This document shows positions 57,830 through 64,000 of a stretch of DNA of 64,000 nt, piece by piece. Position 1 is the stretch's first letter; the number at the start of each line of letters is the position of its first letter. The stretch is from positions 496,001 to 560,000 of the forward strand of contig NZ_JMLQ01000003.1 of the NCBI RefSeq assembly GCF_000686025.1, read 5' to 3'. The position numbers were made by a program, and so were the translations under genes. This DNA comes from Rhodococcus sp. UNC23MFCrub1.1 (lineage in GTDB: Bacteria; Actinomycetota; Actinomycetes; Mycobacteriales; Mycobacteriaceae). The notes under the pieces are model-generated. The model did no database searches and had not been told where the DNA came from. It was given only the letters and a program-made list of their open reading frames with translations.

Positions 57830-58705
57830 TCAGTTCTCCAATCCGGCGAGTGTGTCGACCACGGCTGCGGTGGCGGACCGGGTCCAGGTCACCGGGTCCT
57901 GTCCCTGCGGGCTCACGCACAGGGTGTCGACTCCGAGCGCGGCGAACCCTTCCATCTCCCGGAGGAATCCGGCCTCGTCGGCCACCGGGTCGAGCGAGGT
58001 GATGATGGTCTTCTCGATTGCCGCGTAGTCGCGGTTCTCGCGCTCGCAGTGACCGCGCAGCACGTCGAGCTTGTGTGCCACGGTCTCCTGGTCGGGGGCG
58101 AAGAGGTTGCACAGCGAGGCGTACCGCGCGACGAACGCAAGTGTCTTCTTCTCCCCCGACCCGCCGACCATGATGGGCGGACCCGGACTCTGCAGCGGCC
58201 TCGGCTCGCAGAGCGTCTCGGCCAGCGAGTAGTGCGTGCCCTCGAAGGGTCCGTCGTCGTCGCTCCACATCTGTCTGCAGATGCGCAACGTCTCCTCGAG
58301 ACGCTCGAACCGCTCGGCCGTCGACGGGAACGGCACACCGAGGCCGCGGTGCTCGCGCTCGTACCAGGCCGCACCGATGCCGAGCATCGCTCGACCGCCG
58401 GAGAGCACGTCCAGGGTCGTGACCGTCTTCGCCAGGAGCCCCGGATGCCGATAGGTCACGCCCGTGACGAGCAGGCCCAGGCGGATGCTCTCGGTCCGGC
58501 CCGCGAGGAAGCCCAGCGAGGTGTAGCCCTCGAGCATGGGGTCCTGCGCGGTCGCCAGATTCTCCATCTGGAACCAGTGGTCCATGAGCGTGAACAGCGT
58601 GCACCCGCCGTCCTCCGCAGCGCGCGCGGAGTCGGAGAGCAGTCCCGCCGTGGCCGCGGAGCCACCCGGAAGGGTGAAGTAGGGATAGTGGACTGCCAAC
58701 TGCAC
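57830..58705 (-). CDS. LLM-class F420-dependent oxidoreductase
   Basis: A 291-residue luciferase-like F420-dependent enzyme. VHYPYFTLPG at the start, then SIRLGLLVTGVTYRHPGLLAKTVTTLDVLSGGRAMLGIGAAWYEREHRGLG, then PIMVGGSGEKKTL and QGQDPVTW; these are the TIM-barrel and F420-binding regions. GTG 58705 is selected because GAGGAGA lies seven bases upstream; very long upstream readings are unrelated. It is the first gene of a pair with the SDR and diverges from the quinone-reductase-like gene with 90 bases between. Confidence 0.9.
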   Translation of the reverse strand: MQLAVHYPYFTLPGGSAATAGLLSDSARAAEDGGCTLFTLMDHWFQMENLATAQDPMLEGYTSLGFLAGRTESIRLGLLVTGVTYRHPGLLAKTVTTLDVLSGGRAMLGIGAAWYEREHRGLGVPFPSTAERFERLEETLRICRQMWSDDDGPFEGTHYSLAETLCEPRPLQSPGPPIMVGGSGEKKTLAFVARYASLCNLFAPDQETVAHKLDVLRGHCERENRDYAAIEKTIITSLDPVADEAGFLREMEGFAALGVDTLCVSPQGQDPVTWTRSATAAVVDTLAGLEN

Positions 58706-58795
58706 GATGGTTCTCCTCGATGGTCGGATCAGCACTCCGCCGACGCGGTGCACTCCCGGGGAACATTCGGAGCACCGGGCACCGTTGGTCCTCGT

Positions 58796-59746
58796 ATGAC
58801 TGGTTCGAGAACGACACGCACCGTGGTCGCCACGGCCTTCGGTGGACCCGACGTCCTGGCGATCCGCGACGAGGTGGTCGACGAACCGGGTCCCGGACAG
58901 GTCGTCGTGGACATTCGCGCCGCCGGCGTCAATCCGTTCGATCACAAGCTCTACAGCGGCGCATTCGGGACGGACGAGAGCACACTCCCGCTGCACCTCG
59001 GCAGCGAGGCGTCGGGCGTGGTGTCCGCGGTGGGGCGCGACGCCGTCGGACCGGCGGGTCCCGTCCGTGTCGGCGACGAGGTCATCGTTCTGGCAGACGG
59101 TGCCTACGCCGATCGCCTTCTCGTCGATGTCGACGCGGTGCTGCCGAAACCGCAGGCGCTCGGCTGGGAGGAAGCGGCCGGGTACTCCCTCACTGCGGCC
59201 ACCGCCTACGACATGGCGGAGCTCGCGAGCGTAGAGGAGGGCGACTGCGTCCTGATCCACGGAGCATCCGGCGCCGTCGGCTCGCAGGCGGTCCAGCTCG
59301 CCCTGCACCGCGGAGCACAGGTGATCGGCACCGCGAATCCCCGCAACCTCGACGCGGTGCGCGCCCTCGGCGCCGTCGCAGTCGCGTACGGCGACGGTCT
59401 GCTCGACCGGGTACGCACCGCGGCGCCCGACGGCGTGGATGCCGCGCTGGACACGGCCGGCACCGACGAGGCGATCGACGTGTCCCTGGTGGTGGTGCAG
59501 GACCGGACGCGCATCGTGACCATCACTGCCTTCGGTCGGGCAGCCGACGAGGGTTTCCGGTCCGCGGGCGGCGGGAACAACGAGAGCGCCGCACGGCGCA
59601 AGGAGGCGCGTCTGCCTCTGCTCGAGTTGGCCGGATCGGTGATCACCGTGACGGTGGCCGGGACGTTTCCCCTCGCGGAGGCGGCCACCGCTCACCGCGA
59701 ACTGCAGACGCACCACCCGCGCGGCAAGTACGTCCTCGTCCCCTGA
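58796..59746 (+). CDS. NADP-dependent quinone oxidoreductase-like protein (MDR)
   Basis: A 316-residue zinc-independent medium-chain dehydrogenase/reductase. The first part GPGQVVVDIRAAGVNPFDHKLYSG and the Rossmann motif VLIHGASGAVGSQAVQLAL with the AATAYDMAEL segment place it near quinone oxidoreductases and enoyl reductases. No zinc-binding Cys or His cluster is present. ATG 58796 is the natural start. It would reduce a quinone or an alpha,beta-unsaturated carbonyl with NADPH. Close to the LLM-SDR pair but on the opposite strand. Confidence 0.9.
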   Translation: MTGSRTTRTVVATAFGGPDVLAIRDEVVDEPGPGQVVVDIRAAGVNPFDHKLYSGAFGTDESTLPLHLGSEASGVVSAVGRDAVGPAGPVRVGDEVIVLADGAYADRLLVDVDAVLPKPQALGWEEAAGYSLTAATAYDMAELASVEEGDCVLIHGASGAVGSQAVQLALHRGAQVIGTANPRNLDAVRALGAVAVAYGDGLLDRVRTAAPDGVDAALDTAGTDEAIDVSLVVVQDRTRIVTITAFGRAADEGFRSAGGGNNESAARRKEARLPLLELAGSVITVTVAGTFPLAEAATAHRELQTHHPRGKYVLVP

Positions 59747-59824
59747 CGACGGCCTCGCGGAGACGCGCGGGGGTGGGGAGACTACCGTTGAGCTCAGAAC
59801 GCATAGACATCTAGGAGCGGATAC

Positions 59825-61399
59825 ATGAGCGTCGAGACGAACGAGAAGAAGCGCCACCGCGTCGTCGTCATCGGTTCCGGCTTTGGTGGCCTCTTCGGCA
59901 CACAGGCCCTCAAGCGAGCCGATGTGGACGTCACGCTCATCGCGCGGACCACCCACCACCTGTTCCAGCCACTGCTCTACCAGGTGGCCACAGGCATCCT
60001 CTCGGTCGGCGAGATCGCCCCCGCGACCCGCGTCATCCTGCGCAAGCAGAAGAACGCCGAGGTTCTGATGGGTGACGTCGAGACCATCGACCTGACGAAC
60101 AAGACCGTCACCTCGCGGCTGCTCGAGCGCGAGACCGTGACGCCGTTCGACAGTCTCATCGTGGCTGCGGGCGCACAGCAGTCCTACTTCGGCAACGACC
60201 ACTTCGCCGAGTTCGCACCCGGCATGAAGACGATCGACGACGCCCTGGAACTGCGCGGACGCATCCTCGGCGCGTTCGAGCAGGCCGAGTTGTCCACCGA
60301 TCCGGCCGAGCGCGAGCGCCTGATGACGTTCGTCGTGGTCGGCGCAGGCCCCACCGGCGTCGAGCTCGCGGGCCAGATCTCCGAGCTCGCGACGCGCACG
60401 CTCGACGGAGCCTTCCGCAACATCGACGCCAAGGACGCGAAGGTGGTGCTGCTCGACGCGGCGCCCGCCGTGCTCCCCCCGATGGGAAAGAAGCTGGGCG
60501 AGAAGGCCGCGAAGCGCCTCACTAAGCTCGGTGTCGACATCCAGCTCAACGCGATGGTCACCGGCGTCGACAACGACGGTCTCACCGTCAAGGACAAGGA
60601 CGGCACCGAACGCCGCATCGAGGCGCAGTGCAAGGTCTGGTCCGCCGGCGTGCAGGCCAGCCCGCTGGGCAAGCAGCTCGCCGACCAGTCCGACGGCACC
60701 GAGGTCGACCGCGCGGGCCGTGTCGTGGTGGAGCCGGATCTGACCGTCAAGGGACACCCCAACGTGTTCGTGGTCGGCGACATGATGTCGGTCAAGGACG
60801 TCCCGGGTATGGCGCAGGGCGCGATCCAGGGCGCGAAGTACGCGGTGAAGCAGATCAAGGCTTCACTCGACGGACAGAACCCGTCCGAGCGCAAGCCGTT
60901 CTCGTACTTCGACAAGGGGTCGATGGCCACGGTGTCGCGATTCAGCGCCGTGTGCAAGGTCGGCAAGCTGGAGTTCGGCGGATTCATCGCCTGGGTCGCA
61001 TGGCTCGGACTCCACCTCTTCTACCAGGTGGGATACCGGAACCGTCTGACGACGGTGATCTCCTGGTTCGTCACCTTCCTGGGCAAGGGTCGGGCGCAGA
61101 TGGCGTCCACCGAACAGCAGGTGTTCGCGCGCCTCGCGATCGAGCAACTCCACACGCTCGAGCAGGAGAACCGCGTCGACGGCGTGGCGATCCCCACCCG
61201 CACGGTCGAGGCGACCTCGAAGGCGGCGGACCGCGAGTCCGGTGCCACGGCCGACGCAGCGGAACAGAGCAAGCAGCTCGACAGCACGGAGAAGCGGGCC
61301 GCCTCCGGCGCCTCACCCACACCGGCGGAGCGTCAGGGCGAGGAGCCCTCCGCGAACGACGGAGCGGCGGAGACCGCGGAGGCCAAGCGCGCAGGCTGA
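59825..61399 (+). CDS. ndh: Type II NADH dehydrogenase
   Basis: A 524-residue non-proton-pumping NADH:menaquinone oxidoreductase of the inner face of the membrane. Dinucleotide motif GSGFGGLFG at residues about 19-27, FQPLLYQVATGIL and GEIAPATR, then VVVGAGPTGVELAGQI for NADH, FVVGDMMSVKDVPGMAQGAIQGAKYA and the C-terminal amphipathic GFIAWVAWLGLHLFYQVGYRNRL. A ribosome site AGGAGCGG precedes the ATG. About 75 residues after the core are Ala/Glu/Ser-rich and disordered; their last 67 bases overlap the convergent ureD gene. Confidence 0.96.
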   Translation: MSVETNEKKRHRVVVIGSGFGGLFGTQALKRADVDVTLIARTTHHLFQPLLYQVATGILSVGEIAPATRVILRKQKNAEVLMGDVETIDLTNKTVTSRLLERETVTPFDSLIVAAGAQQSYFGNDHFAEFAPGMKTIDDALELRGRILGAFEQAELSTDPAERERLMTFVVVGAGPTGVELAGQISELATRTLDGAFRNIDAKDAKVVLLDAAPAVLPPMGKKLGEKAAKRLTKLGVDIQLNAMVTGVDNDGLTVKDKDGTERRIEAQCKVWSAGVQASPLGKQLADQSDGTEVDRAGRVVVEPDLTVKGHPNVFVVGDMMSVKDVPGMAQGAIQGAKYAVKQIKASLDGQNPSERKPFSYFDKGSMATVSRFSAVCKVGKLEFGGFIAWVAWLGLHLFYQVGYRNRLTTVISWFVTFLGKGRAQMASTEQQVFARLAIEQLHTLEQENRVDGVAIPTRTVEATSKAADRESGATADAAEQSKQLDSTEKRAASGASPTPAERQGEEPSANDGAAETAEAKRAG

Positions 61400-62112
61400 T
61401 CTCCCCGCGCCGAGAGCGCAGCGACCGACCGGGTGACCGGGAGCCGATGGCCGAGCCAGGTGGACAGTGTTCCGCCTCCGGCCATCGGCATCGTCGTCTC
61501 CAGACCGGCCACGGCGTCTCCGGAGGGACTGTCCGCCAAGCACTCCGGCCAGGTCAACGTACTGATCGACGCGGTCGGCGCGAAGAGCGCGTCGTGCCCT
61601 GCGGCGCCCCTGCCCAGGTCGAGTCGGTGGCGGAGCACCGGACCGGCCACGCCGTCGACTCGAAGGAGACCCGACCACCGGCCGTCCAGTTCCCCGGTGC
61701 GGCCGATCTGGATTCGTTCGCGCACGGCGGCGCGTACCCGGTCGCCGAGATGCAGCGACACCGACGATCGGTGGTCCGCCGACCCGGCGACGATGGTGGG
61801 TTCCGGGTCCACGATCACCTCGGCGCCGTCCTCGACGTCCACGGTCCACGACGCGTGTGACACGTCGGTCGAGCGCCCGGGCAACGCCACCGAGGCGGCG
61901 ACACTGCACACGTGCAGCCGCGCCCCCGCCTCGACCACGATCCGGACGTCGATGGTGTCCCCACCCAGCGGGGTCGCGGCCGAGCCGACGAGGTGGACGC
62001 GGTCGACACCGGTCCGGCGCACGGCGAGCCCACCCACCGCCTCGATGCGCGGTGACCTGCTCCGCGACGCGACGACGAGCACCGTCGAGCGCAGGGCGCC
62101 GTGCGTCGTCAC
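61333..62112 (-). CDS. ureD: Urease accessory protein UreD (UreH)
   Basis: A 259-residue chaperone that with UreF and UreG inserts Ni2+ into apo-urease. GADVxxxx-type family pattern is seen in VHLVGSAATPLGGDTIDVRIVVEAGARLHVCSVAASVALPG and EVIVDPEPTIVAGSADHRSSVSLHLG. Begins one base after the ureG stop (62114), hence co-transcribed. The C-terminal 22 codons overlap the end of ndh on the other strand. Confidence 0.92.
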   Translation of the reverse strand: MTTHGALRSTVLVVASRSRSPRIEAVGGLAVRRTGVDRVHLVGSAATPLGGDTIDVRIVVEAGARLHVCSVAASVALPGRSTDVSHASWTVDVEDGAEVIVDPEPTIVAGSADHRSSVSLHLGDRVRAAVRERIQIGRTGELDGRWSGLLRVDGVAGPVLRHRLDLGRGAAGHDALFAPTASISTLTWPECLADSPSGDAVAGLETTMPMAGGGTLSTWLGHRLPVTRSVAALSARGDQPARLASAVSAAPSFAEGSSP

Positions 62113-62113
62113 G

Positions 62114-62794
62114 TCAGGCGGCGACGGCAGCGAGCTGCTCGCGCACCCAGGTGAGCACCACCGTCGCGGCAGGATCCTCCGTGAGCGAGATCAGAGCGGT
62201 GGGACGACCCTCACGCACCCGCACCGCGTCGTTCTCCATGACCGTGAGGTCGGCACCCACCATGGGGGCGAGATCGGTCTTGTTGATCACGAGCAGATCC
62301 GAGAACGTCACGCCGGGACCGCCCTTACGCGGCACCTTGTCACCGCCGGCGACGTCCACGACGAAGATCTGCACATCGATCAGCCCGGACGAGAACGTCG
62401 CGGTGAGGTTGTCGCCGCCCGACTCGACGAGGATCAGATCGAGTGGCGGATTGGCGTCGACCAGGTCGTCGATGGCGTCCAGGTTCGCCGTGATGTCGTC
62501 ACGGATCGCCGTGTGCGGGCAGCCGCCGGTCTGCACGGCCGTGATGCGCTCGTCCGGCAGAACTGCGTGGCGGCGCAGGAAGTCGGCATCCTCCGTCGTG
62601 TAGATGTCGTTGGTCAGCACGGCCAGCGACAGTTCTTCGCGCAGCTGGCGGCACAGCGCCGCCACCAGTGCGGTCTTGCCGGATCCGACGGGACCGCCGA
62701 TACCAACGCGCAGCGCTTCTCCGGGTGTGCGGACGCGCTTGGGCCGGTCCAGGGCGTGGGAGTGGGGCTCGCCGTCGATGAGATGCGGAGGCAT
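62114..62794 (-). CDS. ureG: Urease accessory GTPase UreG
   Basis: A 226-residue GTPase that powers nickel transfer to urease. Walker A is GGPVGSGKT (residues about 33-41), then [14 protein letters not shown], the metal-binding CPH motif ([11 protein letters not shown]), [11 protein letters not shown] and NKTDLAP. The N-terminus is short and only modestly His-rich ([12 protein letters not shown]). Starts at ATG 62794, 27 bases after the ureF stop (62821). Longer readings upstream are ignored. Confidence 0.96.
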   Translation of the reverse strand: MPPHLIDGEPHSHALDRPKRVRTPGEALRVGIGGPVGSGKTALVAALCRQLREELSLAVLTNDIYTTEDADFLRRHAVLPDERITAVQTGGCPHTAIRDDITANLDAIDDLVDANPPLDLILVESGGDNLTATFSSGLIDVQIFVVDVAGGDKVPRKGGPGVTFSDLLVINKTDLAPMVGADLTVMENDAVRVREGRPTALISLTEDPAATVVLTWVREQLAAVAA

Positions 62795-62820
62795 GGGTGT
62801 TCTCTCTTTCTGTGGGGTGA

Positions 62821-63483
62821 TCAGGAGACGAAGAGGGGGCGTTCGCGCCGGACGTGACGTTCGCCGAGGTGGTCCAGCAGCGGATCCGATTCGTCGGACA
62901 GAGCCGGGAGCGCGCGTGCGACCGAGGCCGCGATCCGGTCGCACTCGGCCGCAAGCGCCACGGTGCACCCCGCCACGGCGCCCGGGTCCAACGCGAGAAG
63001 TCGCTGGGCGGCGATGGCGGCGCCCGTCATGGCCGTGTAGATCTGCACGGACGCCGTCTCGTACGGTCCCGCGCCGGTGACGGCACCGACGACTCCCGCC
63101 ACGACGGGCAGGTGCGGGCGCCGTCCGACCGCCGTCCAGTCGTGGTCCGGCCACACCGTCTCGGCGAGGCGACGCAACCCCCTCCCCTGGGCGCGGGACG
63201 CGGCGCGAGCCGCAGGAGACGGCGTGCGGGCGTCGGTCTCGCGATCGGCGGTGTCCGCGGGCAGGACACCGGCGGCCACAGCGGCAGCGATCGACGCCGC
63301 CACGGCGCCGCTGATGCGCATACGCCGCAGCAGATACGCCTCGAGCGTCGGCAGGTCCCGGACGAGTCCCTCGGCGATCGCCTCCTCGACTCCCCCCGAG
63401 TGCACGTGCCCACCGATCGGGAGCCGTGAGTCGGCGAGGGTGAGCAACGTGGCGAGGCCGACACCGGAATGCGGATTCGTCAT
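62821..63483 (-). CDS. ureF: Urease accessory protein UreF
   Basis: A 220-residue helical chaperone. [43 protein letters not shown] is the UreF signature, and the [29 protein letters not shown] tail follows. ATG 63483 overlaps the ureC stop (ATGA), so it is translationally coupled. Together with ureG and ureD it forms the nickel-loading complex for the urease encoded upstream. Confidence 0.94.
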   Translation of the reverse strand: MTNPHSGVGLATLLTLADSRLPIGGHVHSGGVEEAIAEGLVRDLPTLEAYLLRRMRISGAVAASIAAAVAAGVLPADTADRETDARTPSPAARAASRAQGRGLRRLAETVWPDHDWTAVGRRPHLPVVAGVVGAVTGAGPYETASVQIYTAMTGAAIAAQRLLALDPGAVAGCTVALAAECDRIAASVARALPALSDESDPLLDHLGERHVRRERPLFVS

Positions 63484-64000
63484 CAGAACAGGAAGTACCG
63501 CTGCGCCATCGGCAGCTCCGTCGCCGGCTGCTCGGTCCAGACGTCGCCGTCGATGCGGACGGTGAAGGTGTCCGGATCGACCTCGATGCGGGGAACCGCG
63601 TCGTTGTTCACCATCTGTGCCTTCCCGATGCCGCGGACGTTCCCGACCGGAACGAGTCGACGCGCGACGTCGAGGCGATCGGCCAGCCCGTCGTCGAGCG
63701 CCTGGGGCGCGACGAAGTGCACGGACGTGGCGGCCGCCGCCTTGGGTGCCGCTCCGAACATCGGTCGCGGCAGTTCCGGCTGCGGTGTCGGAATCGAGGC
63801 GTTGGCGTCGCCCATGGTGGCCCACGCGATCATGCCACCCTTGATCACCAGATGCGGCCGGACACCGAAGAACGCCGGCTCCCACAGCACGAGGTCGGCC
63901 AACTTGCCGGGCTCGACGGATCCGACCTCGCCGTCGAGTCCGTGCGCCACGGCCGGGCAGATCGTGTACTTCGCGACGTACCGCATCGCGCGGTTGTTGT
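63483..64000 (-). CDS. ureC: Urease alpha subunit UreC, C-terminal part
   Basis: The 3' end of a gene whose 5' part is beyond the window edge. About 172 residues are seen, a third of the normal 570. [55 protein letters not shown] and the fixed ending [10 protein letters not shown] are diagnostic. The active-site lysine (carbamylated), His ligands and flap are outside the window. Urease hydrolyses urea to ammonia and carbamate. The order ureC-ureF-ureG-ureD is standard. Confidence 0.97.
   Translation of the reverse strand, partial: NNRAMRYVAKYTICPAVAHGLDGEVGSVEPGKLADLVLWEPAFFGVRPHLVIKGGMIAWATMGDANASIPTPQPELPRPMFGAAPKAAAATSVHFVAPQALDDGLADRLDVARRLVPVGNVRGIGKAQMVNNDAVPRIEVDPDTFTVRIDGDVWTEQPATELPMAQRYFLF

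Noticed and set aside
57830..60757. Very long minus-strand reading (975 codons) through the LLM gene and part of ndh
   Set aside because: Only the last 291 codons are an LLM enzyme; the upstream part is antisense to two convincing genes and has no domain.

Overview
The window reads as chromosome of a high-GC mycolic-acid actinobacterium, most likely Rhodococcus/Rhodococcoides. The basis is very high GC with strong GC3 bias, an RNA polymerase binding protein RbpA, several F420-dependent oxidoreductases, a furA-katG pair, a Clp-N/HTH protein, UreD/F/G-type urease genes and an lnt-rbpA neighbourhood like that of mycobacteria. No tRNA, rRNA or CRISPR array was seen.

Layout. 1-0.9 kb: C-terminal end of cobN and a PPOX/F420 protein. 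0.9-5.5 kb: a visibly lower-GC, single-gene islet encoding a 1520-residue HTH / nucleoside-phosphorylase / TPR / PIN-nuclease protein, probably a conflict (defence) protein. 5.7-9.4 kb: TldE-TldD and a TauE/SafE permease. 9.4-15.2 kb: a two-component system, FxsA, an amidohydrolase and Lnt. 15.2-29.0 kb: a four-module NRPS whose first module and thioesterase resemble EntF, with an IdeR-like iron box in its leader. 29.1-36 kb: RbpA, a zinc-ribbon-like protein, then a minus-strand series (CYP102-like P450, TetR, secreted lipase, aldehyde dehydrogenase, MpaB-type oxygenase) with a divergent TetR-AraC-VOC run. 37.3-38.5 kb: FAD monooxygenase. 38.5-42.0 kb: an accessory islet with a transposase scar, a four-gene overlapping operon (ThsB-like TIR, second TIR, three-helix membrane protein, HIT hydrolase) and a fragment resembling a DNA-methylase specificity region. 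42-46 kb: two DHFR-like reductases, ArsR-SRPBCC, an FKBP lipoprotein, an HhH protein, a decayed HelD/HelR-like gene and a deazaflavin-dependent reductase. 46.1-48.8 kb: furA-katG. 48.9-59.7 kb: a lipase, an iron-siderophore binding lipoprotein with its own iron box, LLM and SDR oxidoreductases, a Clp-N protein, a Baeyer-Villiger monooxygenase with divergent AraC regulator, and a quinone-reductase-like enzyme. 59.8-64 kb: type II NADH dehydrogenase, then ureD, ureG, ureF and the C-terminal part of ureC on the other strand.

The most interesting parts are the two probable immune loci. In the TIR/TIR/TM/HIT operon, TIR enzymes could make a nucleotide signal, the membrane protein could be the effector and the HIT protein could destroy the signal or a nucleotide by-product; this is inference. 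The PNP-TPR-PIN protein combines a base-cleaving or nucleoside-sensing domain with an RNase-type domain in one chain. The EntF-like NRPS with an iron box, together with the iron-boxed substrate-binding protein, suggests an uncharacterised siderophore, although no aryl-acid or MbtH genes lie in the window.
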